From: Coprobacillus sp. CAG:698
GTDB taxonomy: Bacteria; Bacillota_I; Bacilli_A; ML615J-28; CAG-698
Assembly (NCBI GenBank): GCA_000431235.1
Contig: HF988734.1
Span: forward strand, 124,001 to 188,000
Direction of reading: 5' to 3'
DNA: 64,000 nucleotides
The translations under genes and the position numbers were made by a program. The notes beneath the pieces are model-generated. The model saw nothing but the letters and a program-made list of their open reading frames with translations, was not told where the DNA came from and did no database searches. Of this stretch, positions 9,468 to 17,655 are shown in pieces. Each line of letters starts with the position of its first letter. Positions within the stretch are counted from its first letter, which is position 1.

Positions 9468-9496
9468 TTGCTTTTAAAATAAATGTATGATATAAT
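9468..9496 (+). promoter_or_regulatory. Promoter of the 9.5-11.7 kb membrane/ABC-like cluster
   Basis: -35 TTGCTT (9468-9473), 17-base spacer, -10 TATAAT (9491-9496), 24 bases before the first ATG of the cluster. Confidence 0.75.
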
Positions 9497-9520
9497 TATA
9501 AAAGAAAAAGGAGACAAATT

Positions 9521-10342
9521 ATGAGATATAACTATGCCAAACCATTTCCTAAAATTTTAGTAACCATTTTTTTACTAATAGTAACTGTTGTAATTTTTTA
9601 TTTAGTAAGAAGTAACCTGTATATATTTGATACTATTACCTATAAAGAACAAATCGAAAAAGCCATAAATATAATAATAAATTATGGTAAATATTTTGCA
9701 CTTGCAATAATCATTCTAAATGTGATTGAACTAATTGATTATATTGTAAATGCTAAAAGAGATGAAGTAATCAATGCTAACTTAGAATATATGAATAATA
9801 ATATAGGTATAAGGGTGTTCTTTAAAAACTACTTTGCCCCTTTATTTACTAAAGAGCCTTATATGTTTGCTTCTCAAGAAAAAGCAATCGGTCAAAGAAG
9901 AAGATTTATCAATACAATAATAAGTATAATTAAATATATTTATTGGGTTGTCTTTGGTTGTTTGCTATTAATTTGTTTTTATTATAAAGGCCAAGATTCT
10001 CAAAAACAAAGTTTATATATTAATGTAGCAATTATTTTTGCTTGCATAAATTGCAATGTTTTTGTCTATGCACTATATAGAATTTTACCATTATATGAAG
10101 CACAAAGCTATGATTTAATAACTTATTATAGCGATGGAACAAGCAGTTCTAGACAAGAAACACATAGTAATTTTATTGCCATAATTCTTGTGGGAGGCTT
10201 TGTTTATATTTACTATAGCATCTTTTATATCTCATGTTTTGCTAATAGATTAGTTAGAGGCATTGAAACAAAAAGATTTAAAAAGTTTATAAAAAAATGT
10301 GATACAGATCAAAGTATTTTAAGCTTCTATCGATATAAATAG
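9521..10342 (+). CDS. Polytopic membrane protein, unknown
   Basis: 273 residues with about five hydrophobic helices (near 12-30, 50-70, 135-160, 165-190 and 215-235) separated by charged loops; one loop carries a Ser/Thr-rich YYSDGTSSSRQETHS segment. AAAAGGAG precedes the ATG. First gene after a good promoter and 45 bases before the ATPase-like gene, so probably part of the same unit. No family recognised. It could be an accessory membrane subunit of the transporter-like pair that follows, but that is inference from position only. Confidence 0.6.
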   Translation: MRYNYAKPFPKILVTIFLLIVTVVIFYLVRSNLYIFDTITYKEQIEKAINIIINYGKYFALAIIILNVIELIDYIVNAKRDEVINANLEYMNNNIGIRVFFKNYFAPLFTKEPYMFASQEKAIGQRRRFINTIISIIKYIYWVVFGCLLLICFYYKGQDSQKQSLYINVAIIFACINCNVFVYALYRILPLYEAQSYDLITYYSDGTSSSRQETHSNFIAIILVGGFVYIYYSIFYISCFANRLVRGIETKRFKKFIKKCDTDQSILSFYRYK

Positions 10343-10387
10343 CATATAAATACTTTTACAAACTCTTATGAAATAGGAGGAATAATA

Positions 10388-11197
10388 GTGTACTTAGAAT
10401 TTAAAGAATATATACTTGGAAAATATGATATCAATTTAGAATTAGAAAACAAGACTATATATTTAGTTTTCTCAAGAAACAAAGAATATACATCTCGTTT
10501 TATCACTTCCATTTCTGGAATAAATTATCATAGTGGCAAATGCTTGTATAATGAAAATGATATATTTGATAATAAAGATTATTTCCAAAAGAGACTACTT
10601 ATAGATTTTAATAAAAAATATATTAAAACTTTAAACTGGAAAATTGTTAGTGACTCGTTTAGCACATTTTCATATATAAAGTTTAATAGTGATACATTTA
10701 AAAAGTCAATTAATGAAGTTGACTTAAGGAGAGAAGTATTAATAAAAGATGAGTATAATTTTTCTGATTTAGGAATTAAATTATGTGCTTATTGCCTAAT
10801 TAAAAGCTTAAACTATGAAAATTTATTAGTACTAAATCCATACACAAAAGGTAAACGTGAAGTAATCACTAAAGTCATAAGTGAAATAACTGATAGAAGT
10901 AAATATAATACTTCTATAATTGAGAATAATAACTTATCCATTCTGTCACAATATGTTGATAAAATAATTGTCTTAACAGACTATAATGATGCGAAAGTGA
11001 TATCAAGAAATGATTCTTTTTTGATATGCAATGATAACATCTATTTACGAAATAAAATATTTAGAGAAGATAGTATTGTAGTATCTATAAATGATTATAC
11101 AAAAGAAGAACTTAAGAACTTAAATAAATGTAAACTTAAGTTTAAAATAATAACTTTTAAAGAACTAATAGAATATTTAGGTGACAAATATGACTAA
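10388..11197 (+). CDS. Degenerate ABC-transporter ATPase-like protein
   Basis: 269 residues from a GTG eight bases after AGGAGG. The order of elements follows an ABC ATPase, but with key residues replaced. Where Walker A should be there is IYLVFSRNKEYTSRFITSISG, lacking GxxGxGKS. The Walker B position reads NLLVLNPYTKGKREV (cf. LLLDEPTxGLD), without the D-E pair. The switch-histidine region reads TSIIENNNLSILSQYVDKIIVL, with the D-K-I-I-V-L ending that usually follows the H-loop. It therefore probably cannot hydrolyse ATP. The next gene is a permease-like protein, overlapping by eight bases, which supports a transporter origin. The similarity is by eye and distant. Confidence 0.5.
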   Translation: MYLEFKEYILGKYDINLELENKTIYLVFSRNKEYTSRFITSISGINYHSGKCLYNENDIFDNKDYFQKRLLIDFNKKYIKTLNWKIVSDSFSTFSYIKFNSDTFKKSINEVDLRREVLIKDEYNFSDLGIKLCAYCLIKSLNYENLLVLNPYTKGKREVITKVISEITDRSKYNTSIIENNNLSILSQYVDKIIVLTDYNDAKVISRNDSFLICNDNIYLRNKIFREDSIVVSINDYTKEELKNLNKCKLKFKIITFKELIEYLGDKYD

Positions 11198-11750
11198 AAA
11201 GAAAATGCTTTATATTGGCATATATTTACTATTAATCATTCTCTCTACAGCTTTATTGGGATCAAAAAAACTATTAGAAAATAAAATGTCATTAATACTT
11301 TTTTATGTAATGTCATTAGGTCTTATAATATATATTAATTCGTACACAGAAAAGTTTGAAGTATATCTTGCTTTTGGGCAAACACGAAAAGAAATATTTA
11401 AGAACATATACACTAATATACTCATAATGATACTCTTTGCATTTCTAGGAGTAGTGATTAATGTTATTACAAAAGCCATATTATTTAAAAATGTTAATAT
11501 AGTAGACGAATTAATTAGGTTTTATGAAAATGGTTCATTGTATCTATTTTCTGTATCTATTAGCTTCTTAGTAATGATTTTATTTAAAAACAAATATATA
11601 AACCTAGTAATTGTAGCTATTACATTTGTTATGTTTCTTTGCAATATAATGAGCTTATTTATTTTCTTAGGCTTTATTCTTATTGTATTATCAGTGATAC
11701 TCTTATTCCTTAATAAATACTATATAATGAAAATAAAAGTTAAACAATAA
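11190..11750 (+). CDS. ABC-2-like permease subunit
   Basis: 186 residues with about six hydrophobic helices. The loop after the second helix, LAFGQTRKEIFKNIYTNIL, matches the (F/L)GxxRKEI(F/Y) pattern common in ABC-2 type permeases, which also supports the ATPase reading of the previous gene. AGGTGA at 11179-11184 selects the ATG at 11190, overlapping the previous gene. A terminator follows at once. Substrate unknown; small permeases of this type often export peptides or sense envelope stress. Confidence 0.6.
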   Translation: MTKKKMLYIGIYLLLIILSTALLGSKKLLENKMSLILFYVMSLGLIIYINSYTEKFEVYLAFGQTRKEIFKNIYTNILIMILFAFLGVVINVITKAILFKNVNIVDELIRFYENGSLYLFSVSISFLVMILFKNKYINLVIVAITFVMFLCNIMSLFIFLGFILIVLSVILLFLNKYYIMKIKVKQ

Positions 11751-11777
11751 AAAAGTGGTGATTAGGCCACTTTTTAT
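11751..11777 (+). terminator. Terminator after the permease-like gene
   Basis: AAAAGTGG/CCACTTTTT stem with an eight-base loop, beginning right after the TAA. Confidence 0.85.
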
Positions 11778-11883
11778 TATCTATTATTTTATCTTTAAAT
11801 AGACAAAAAAATGAAAATTTATATTTTTTGACTATTTAAATTGATTTTATAACTACTTAGTGTTATAATTATGTTATGTATAG

Positions 11884-12117
11884 GAGTGGTTTTATGATTT
11901 TATATTAAGAGATGATCATTTAAATTATTCATATTTACAAATTGCTTACACGATTTTAGATAGTATTAAAACTGAAGACAGAGAATATGCTCCACATGAA
12001 TTAATCAAAGATAATTATCCAAAGTATGTTCTAACAACAGACTTTCTAATCCAAAAAAGAAATGGAATTATTCATGCTAATATAGCTAATTTCATTGAAG
12101 ATAATCTAAAATTTTAA
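11884..12117 (+). pseudogene. C-terminal remnant of an AAA/DUF4143-type ATPase
   Basis: About 77 codons open without a usable start: the only ATG with a ribosome site (11894, other frame) hits TAA after four codons, and the remnant's own frame begins just after a TAG at 11881. The residues YSYLQIAYTILDSIK, DNYPKYVLTTDFL and NGIIHANIANFIEDN are the usual end of AAA-family ATPases with a DUF4143 C-terminus. The rest of the gene is absent, so this is a decayed copy. A full-length relative of the family lies at 27951-29144. Confidence 0.65.
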
Positions 12118-12123
12118 TTATAA

Positions 12124-12173
12124 AAATAGCTGTGAAAAAAAGTTATGTGACTATATTCACAGCCTTTTATTTT
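12124..12173 (+). terminator. Terminator after the ATPase remnant
   Basis: AATAGCTGTGAA/TTCACAGC stem around a long loop, followed by TTTTATTTT. Its survival next to the remnant suggests the lost gene once ended here. Confidence 0.8.
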
Positions 12174-12223
12174 GGAAATATACAATTAAACATAAATTCA
12201 CTTAAATAATCATAATATTAAGT

Positions 12224-12985
12224 ATGAGAAAAGAGACAGTAAAAACAAATTATGGTAATATGAAGTTATTAATTTCTGATAATTTCAAAGATAAAAAGAC
12301 AATTGTATTATTACATGGATGGGGAATGAATAAAGAAACCTTTCTAAAAATCTGTAATCGGTTAAAAGGGTTTAACTATATTATCTGTGATTTCTTAGGA
12401 TTTGGTTCAAGTGATGATCCCATCAAGCCCTTAACAATAAATGATTACGTGGAAACTGTAAAGAGGATAGTTGATAAATATCCTTCGAAGAAATATCTTT
12501 ATTTGCTTGGTCACTCATTTGGAGGAAGAGTTGCCATTGCCTATGCTAGTAAGTATGAAGTTCGTAAAGTATTTTTAGTAAATGCAAAAGCTTTTAAAAA
12601 TAGAAAAATAAAACATAAGGTAAAGATATTGAAATATAAATTAGTAAAGAATTTTTTAAGAATTTTTAATAAACAAAAATATGAAAATTATATCAAAGAT
12701 AAGGGGTCAAGTGATTATAAGGGATTAACAAGTGTTATGAAAAAAACATTTGTTAATATTGTTAATTATGATTTAAAAAAATGCTTAAAGAAAATTAAAT
12801 GTGATGTCGTTGTTATTGGAAGTATAAAAGATAATGTTGTTTCATATGATGAGACATTAAAAATACAAAAAATTTTAAAAAGTTCTAAACTTTACCCTTT
12901 TTATAATTCTGGGCATTTTTCATATATAGATGAAGAAAATAAACTTATAAATATTATAAATAGAGAAGTAAGAGGAGATAGGTAG
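12224..12985 (+). CDS. Alpha/beta-hydrolase
   Basis: 253 residues. Alpha/beta-hydrolase fold with the oxyanion strand IVLLHGWG (residues about 29-36), the nucleophile elbow GHSFGG (Ser about 100) and a late histidine in NSGHFSYIDE. A lid rich in Lys replaces the cap. No signal peptide. No Shine-Dalgarno is visible before ATG 12224, and a -10-like CATAAT sits only eight bases upstream, so the message may be leaderless. It lies two bases before the MurF-like gene and is probably co-transcribed. Substrate unknown; an esterase or amidase on a wall precursor would fit the context but is inference. Confidence 0.8.
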   Translation: MRKETVKTNYGNMKLLISDNFKDKKTIVLLHGWGMNKETFLKICNRLKGFNYIICDFLGFGSSDDPIKPLTINDYVETVKRIVDKYPSKKYLYLLGHSFGGRVAIAYASKYEVRKVFLVNAKAFKNRKIKHKVKILKYKLVKNFLRIFNKQKYENYIKDKGSSDYKGLTSVMKKTFVNIVNYDLKKCLKKIKCDVVVIGSIKDNVVSYDETLKIQKILKSSKLYPFYNSGHFSYIDEENKLINIINREVRGDR

Positions 12986-12987
12986 TT

Positions 12988-14475
12988 GTGCATTATGCAA
13001 ATATAATTTTATATTCTATTCTAACAGTAATCAATTACTATTATATATTACTAATAGTTCAAGAATCACATTACCACATTAATGGATTTGTTTTGATTAT
13101 TAAAAGAATTATATGTAATCCATTATACTATATTTTATTAATTCCTATAATTACATTATTTTATAATAACTTATATATAAGTATCTTTGTAAATATAAGT
13201 GTTCTTATTTATATTTTATTAAAACTAAAGAGAAAAAATATTTTACGCTTAAAAATTACCCCAAGAATTCAAAGATTTATGTTTTTAAAGATATTATATC
13301 TTATAGTACTTATATATTTATCTATAGAAATGATAATTTCGGAAGCATTTATTATGTATTTATCTTATCCATTTGTGATAATTAGTTATTATCTATTAAT
13401 GCCTATAGAAATAATTATTAAAAATTATTATGTAATAAAAGCAAGAAAAAAAATAAATCACATAAACCCAATCGTTATAGGTATTACTGGAAGTGCTGGA
13501 AAAACAACTTGTAAGAACATCTTGTATAATTTATTGAAAAGTAGGTATAACTGCTTTATGACTCCGAAATCGTATAATACAGATATGGGGATAGCAAGAA
13601 GTATAAATGAGGAAATGAGTGAACTTACTGAGGTGGCTATTATTGAGTATGGTGCTAGTCACAAATATGATATCCAAAAAAGCCTGAGGGTAGTTAAACC
13701 GAGTATTAGTTTAATCACAAATATAGGTTTGCAGCACTTAGAGACATTTAAAAGTAAAGAAAATATTGTTTTAGAGAAAACAAGAATAATGAAATGTAGT
13801 AAGGTTCATTTTTATAATAAACTTTCTTCGTATATAGTTGATTGTGAGAAAAGCATTTCCTTTTCAAAGTTCAAAGGTGCTGATTATTACTTAGGTAATG
13901 TGAAAATGGATTCAAGAGGCACAGTGTTTGAACTTTGTGATAATAAGGATACTTATCAATTTGAAACAAAATTATTAGGAGAAAATAATTTACTTAATAT
14001 AATAGCATGTATAGCGATTTGTAGATATATGGGACTTTCATACGAATATTTGCAAAAAGAAGTAAGAAAGCTAAAACCTGTTTCCTCGAGGTTAGAAATA
14101 ATAGATAAAAATGGTTTGTTAATAATAAATGATAGTTTTAATAGCAATAAAAATGGATTTTTAGAAGCTTTAAAAATACTAATGTTATTTGAACGTGAAA
14201 AAGCACTTATTACTCCAGGAGTAGTAAGTGGAGGGAAAGAAATGGAAGCTATAAATGAAGATATTGCCCAAAAAATAGTATCTTACGGTTTGAAGTGTTA
14301 CTTAGTTTCTAGTACTGCTTCAAAATATTATGAAAATGTATTTAAGAAAGAAAACTATGATTATGAGATAGTAGCATCATTTAAAGATGCATATAGTCTT
14401 GTAAGAAAAGAAAATATAAATAATTTATTGATTGAAAATGATATAACAGATATATATGAAAGGAAGATAAAATGA
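12988..14475 (+). CDS. Membrane-anchored MurF-like Mur ligase
   Basis: 495 residues from GTG 12988. The first 145 residues hold four to five hydrophobic segments, which soluble MurF lacks. The Mur ligase core follows: P-loop GITGSAGKTT at 165-174, then TPKSYNTDMGIARSI, EYGASHKYDI and LITNIGLQHLETFKS, and in the last domain INDSFNSNKNGFLEAL, the MurF-type DxYNANP region read here as DSFNSNK. MurF joins a D-Ala-D-Ala-type dipeptide to the UDP-MurNAc-tripeptide. The next gene is a Ddl-like ligase starting in the ATGA overlap, so the pair likely makes and attaches the same dipeptide. The N-terminal membrane part is unusual. Confidence 0.82.
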   Translation: MHYANIILYSILTVINYYYILLIVQESHYHINGFVLIIKRIICNPLYYILLIPIITLFYNNLYISIFVNISVLIYILLKLKRKNILRLKITPRIQRFMFLKILYLIVLIYLSIEMIISEAFIMYLSYPFVIISYYLLMPIEIIIKNYYVIKARKKINHINPIVIGITGSAGKTTCKNILYNLLKSRYNCFMTPKSYNTDMGIARSINEEMSELTEVAIIEYGASHKYDIQKSLRVVKPSISLITNIGLQHLETFKSKENIVLEKTRIMKCSKVHFYNKLSSYIVDCEKSISFSKFKGADYYLGNVKMDSRGTVFELCDNKDTYQFETKLLGENNLLNIIACIAICRYMGLSYEYLQKEVRKLKPVSSRLEIIDKNGLLIINDSFNSNKNGFLEALKILMLFEREKALITPGVVSGGKEMEAINEDIAQKIVSYGLKCYLVSSTASKYYENVFKKENYDYEIVASFKDAYSLVRKENINNLLIENDITDIYERKIK

Positions 14476-15569
14476 TTAATTTAGGAATTATATTTGGCGG
14501 ACAAAGTGTTGAACATGATATTTCAATTATAACTTTTAATCAAGTTGTTAATGGGATTAATAGGGATAAGTACAATATAATACCTTTATATCTTGATAAG
14601 AATAATGTTCTATGGAGATTAAGTAAATTTGATAAGTTAGAGTATTTTAAAGAGGATAAAATAAAAGGTGCCAAATTAGGAATTATAAAAAAGAATGAAA
14701 AAGGAGTATTTGTTTCGGGAAAGAAAATTGATATAGTTTTATGCACGTGTCACGGGAAAGATTTAGAAAATGGAGTTATCAGCGGTTTGCTTAAGTTTTT
14801 AAATGTTCCTAACACAATCCCTAATGTTTACGTAAGTAGCACTTTTCATAATAAATATATAACAAAAATCCTTTTAAAAGAAAATAAAATACCATCTCTT
14901 AACTATTATTATATAACAAAAGATAAATGGGAAAGTGAACAAGTAGCAGTTACAAAAAATGTGTTTAGAGTTTTTGGGGAAAGAATGAAAATAATTAAAC
15001 CAGTGAGCTTGGGTTCTAGTATAGGTATTAAGAAGTGCTTAACAAAAGAGGAATTTAAAAAGGCTATAGAAGAGTGTTTAATGTATGATGATGCTATTAT
15101 TGTTGAAGAGGTTTTAGAAAACTTTTTAGAGTTAAATCAAGCATGCTATAAAGCTAAAGATGAAATTATTTTATCAAAGATAGAAGAAGTAAAGAATGAA
15201 AATGATTTTTATGGATTTGAGGAAAAGTATGAAAGTGAGAAAGTAAAGAGAATAATTCCGGCAAAAATTGACAATGGTTTGAAAACAAAAATAAATAAAA
15301 CAAGTAAGAAAATCTATGAGATTTTTTCAGATATAGGTGTAATGAGAGTAGATTATTTATATGACTTAGATAAAGAAAAATTATATGTTAATGAAATAAA
15401 TGTAATTCCGGGAGCTTTATCATATTATCTATTTGAGGCTAAAGATATCTACTTTGATAAATTACTTGATGATTTAATTAGTGAAGGTGTACGTAGAAAG
15501 AATAAAGAAAGGGAGTTAATTCAATCTTTTAAATCTGATGTTTTAAACTTTAACAAAGGTAAAAAGTAA
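14472..15569 (+). CDS. D-alanine--D-alanine ligase-like ATP-grasp enzyme
   Basis: 365 residues, normal Ddl length. ATP-grasp ligase with Ddl landmarks: IIFGGQSVEHDISIITF (usually GGxSxEHxVSxxSA), CHGKDLENGVISGLL (cf. HGxxGEDGxxQGLL), IKPVSLGSSIGIKK, and a final VNEINVIPG. The second-substrate region departs from canonical Ddl: after IPG comes ALSYYLFE instead of FTxxSxYP, and the Glu-rich segment reads VLENFLELNQACYKA. It could make D-Ala-D-Ala or a variant such as D-Ala-D-Ser or D-Ala-D-Lac. The ATGA overlap with the MurF-like gene indicates translational coupling. Confidence 0.82.
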   Translation: MINLGIIFGGQSVEHDISIITFNQVVNGINRDKYNIIPLYLDKNNVLWRLSKFDKLEYFKEDKIKGAKLGIIKKNEKGVFVSGKKIDIVLCTCHGKDLENGVISGLLKFLNVPNTIPNVYVSSTFHNKYITKILLKENKIPSLNYYYITKDKWESEQVAVTKNVFRVFGERMKIIKPVSLGSSIGIKKCLTKEEFKKAIEECLMYDDAIIVEEVLENFLELNQACYKAKDEIILSKIEEVKNENDFYGFEEKYESEKVKRIIPAKIDNGLKTKINKTSKKIYEIFSDIGVMRVDYLYDLDKEKLYVNEINVIPGALSYYLFEAKDIYFDKLLDDLISEGVRRKNKERELIQSFKSDVLNFNKGKK

Positions 15570-15596
15570 GCTTTTAAAAGCTTACTCTTTTGTTTT
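15566..15596 (+). terminator. Terminator of the hydrolase-MurF-Ddl unit
   Basis: The self-complementary 20-mer GTAAGCTTTTAAAAGCTTAC includes the stop codon and is followed by TCTTTTGTTTT. Confidence 0.85.
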
Positions 15597-15722
15597 AAAG
15601 ATAGGAAATATTTATATAAATATTAAATACATTCCCTAAAAGTTATAGAAACGTTTTTATTAAATAATGCTTTTATATTTAAAATACTTGTGATAAAATA
15701 ATAGAAAGAAAAGGTGAAACAA

Positions 15723-17063
15723 ATGGAGAAAAACTTAGACAACACATTATATTATTTCTTTAAGTCTCAAAATATAGATTATTTAAATAAAACATTTGTT
15801 CTTTGTATATCAACAGGAATCGATTCGAGTGTTCTGCTTGATTTATTTATGAAATTTAAAAGTACTAACAATATAAATATAATTGTGTGTCATGTTAATC
15901 ATCACCGAAGAAAAGAAAGCGAAGAAGAGGAAGAGTATATAAGATCTTTTTGTTTAGAAAATAATATTAAATTATACGTTAAGGAATTGTATTTTGAGGA
16001 TGACACAATAAACTTTCAAGCTAAAGCAAGAGATTTACGTTATGAATTTTTTGATGAAGTTATGAAGAGTGAAAAAGCTGATTATTTAGTTTTAGCTCAT
16101 CATGGGGATGATAACTTAGAAACTATTCTAATGCGAATGACTCGTGGAAGTTCTCTTATTGGTTATAGTGGAATATTAGCTTGTTTTGAAAAAAATGGAT
16201 ATAGTGTTATTAGACCTCTTTTAAGAAATTCAAAACAAGATATAATAAATTATCAAAAGTTGCATAAAATAAAGTATTATGAGGATGATTCTAATTCACA
16301 TAAAGATTATACACGAAATCGTTATCGTTTAGATGTTATTCCACTTTTAAAGAAGGAATCACCAGATATAATTGAAAAAGTATATGAGTTTTCTCAAGTA
16401 CTAAGAAATGCTGGAAATGAAATTAATAGTATCAGAGATAAATTTATCGAAGAGTACGTAACAAAGGATAAAGAAAAAATAGAATTTAATCGTAAGTCAT
16501 TTTTGAATTTATCTTTATTTATGCAAGAGGAAGTATTATTTGAACTTGTAAAAAAGGATAGCTTAAGTAAAGCAAATATTGAAGAACTATTAAGGATAAT
16601 TAGATCTGACAAAGTAAATTATTGTAATTATTTTAAAAATATCTTTGATTTTATTATTGAATATGATAGAATAATTATTAATTATGCTCATAAAGAGAAA
16701 CCTAAAGAAATATATTTAGAAATTAACAAATTAGGAGTTTATAATATAAATGACAAATTTGACTTATATGTTGATTTAAAAGACAACATTAAAGTTTTAA
16801 AAAAGGAAGATGTGTGTTATAATATAAGTAGTCTTCCAGTAATTGTCAGAAGTCGTAAACCTGGTGATAAAATATCCTTACCTCAAGGAGAAAAGAAGCT
16901 TAAAAGTTTATTTATAGATATGAAGATGTCTAAAACTATGCGTGATGAAGTTCTTATTCTTGAGAAGGATGAATGCATTTTATCGATACTAGGTACCAGA
17001 AAAAGCGTATTATTGAATAATATAAAAGATTGTAATATCGTGATAAGACTTAAAAAAAAATGA
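15723..17063 (+). CDS. tilS: TilS, tRNA(Ile) lysidine synthetase
   Basis: 446 residues. N-type ATP pyrophosphatase that converts C34 of the CAU-anticodon tRNA-Ile to lysidine so it reads AUA. The PP-loop reads VLCISTGIDSSVLLDL (about residues 21-36), with STGIDS where SGGxDS is usual. The conserved NHHRRKESEEEEEYI, FQAKARDLRYEFF, LAHHGDDNLETILMRMTRGSS and RNRYRLDVIPLL segments are all present, and the C-terminal domain ends with RKPGDKI. AAGGTGA lies five bases before ATG 15723. The TGA overlaps the region before hpt, the usual Firmicute order tilS-hpt-ftsH. Confidence 0.95.
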   Translation: MEKNLDNTLYYFFKSQNIDYLNKTFVLCISTGIDSSVLLDLFMKFKSTNNINIIVCHVNHHRRKESEEEEEYIRSFCLENNIKLYVKELYFEDDTINFQAKARDLRYEFFDEVMKSEKADYLVLAHHGDDNLETILMRMTRGSSLIGYSGILACFEKNGYSVIRPLLRNSKQDIINYQKLHKIKYYEDDSNSHKDYTRNRYRLDVIPLLKKESPDIIEKVYEFSQVLRNAGNEINSIRDKFIEEYVTKDKEKIEFNRKSFLNLSLFMQEEVLFELVKKDSLSKANIEELLRIIRSDKVNYCNYFKNIFDFIIEYDRIIINYAHKEKPKEIYLEINKLGVYNINDKFDLYVDLKDNIKVLKKEDVCYNISSLPVIVRSRKPGDKISLPQGEKKLKSLFIDMKMSKTMRDEVLILEKDECILSILGTRKSVLLNNIKDCNIVIRLKKK

Positions 17064-17074
17064 TGGAGGATGCT

Positions 17075-17614
17075 ATGGACAATTTTATCGAAGAAGTTAT
17101 TTTATCGAACGATGACATTAAGGACATTTGTGAAAGAATAGGTCAACAAATTACCAAAGATTATGAAGGAAAAACCCCTATTCTTGTTGGACTACTAAAA
17201 GGATCAATTCCTTTTTTGGCAGAATTAATTAAACATATTCATTGTGATATGGAAATTGATTTTATGTACGTAGAAAGTTACCAAGGTACACGTTCTTCAG
17301 GCGTTGTTACAGTATTAAAAGATTTAAGCACGCATGTAGAAGGAAGACATATAATTCTTATTGAGGATATAATTGATACAGGATTAACAATTCGTGAAGT
17401 AAGAAATCTATTAGAAAATAGAAAAGCTGCTTCAATTGAAATTGCTGCTCTTTTAGATAAACCAGCTGGTAGAACTGTTGAATGTCAAAGTGCTAAATAC
17501 ATTGGTGCTGTTATAGAACCAAAATTTGTTGTCGGATTTGGACTTGATTATAATCAGCTATATCGTAATTTAGATTATGTAGGAGTGCTAAAGAAATCAG
17601 TATACGAAAAATAG
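17075..17614 (+). CDS. hpt: Hypoxanthine phosphoribosyltransferase
   Basis: 179 residues. Salvages hypoxanthine/guanine to IMP/GMP with PRPP. The PRPP-binding motif is ILIEDIIDTGLTI, with VGLLKGSIPFLAELI and DFMYVESYQGTRSSG upstream and PKFVVGFGLDYNQLYRNL at the end, all typical of bacterial HPRT. GGAGGA at 17065-17070 lies four bases before ATG 17075, so this start is preferred over the in-frame ATGs at 17060 and 17063. Hpt genes commonly sit between tilS and ftsH, as here. Confidence 0.96.
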   Translation: MDNFIEEVILSNDDIKDICERIGQQITKDYEGKTPILVGLLKGSIPFLAELIKHIHCDMEIDFMYVESYQGTRSSGVVTVLKDLSTHVEGRHIILIEDIIDTGLTIREVRNLLENRKAASIEIAALLDKPAGRTVECQSAKYIGAVIEPKFVVGFGLDYNQLYRNLDYVGVLKKSVYEK

Positions 17615-17655
17615 CTTTGATATAAAAATTAAGGAAAGGATTTTATTGATTAATT

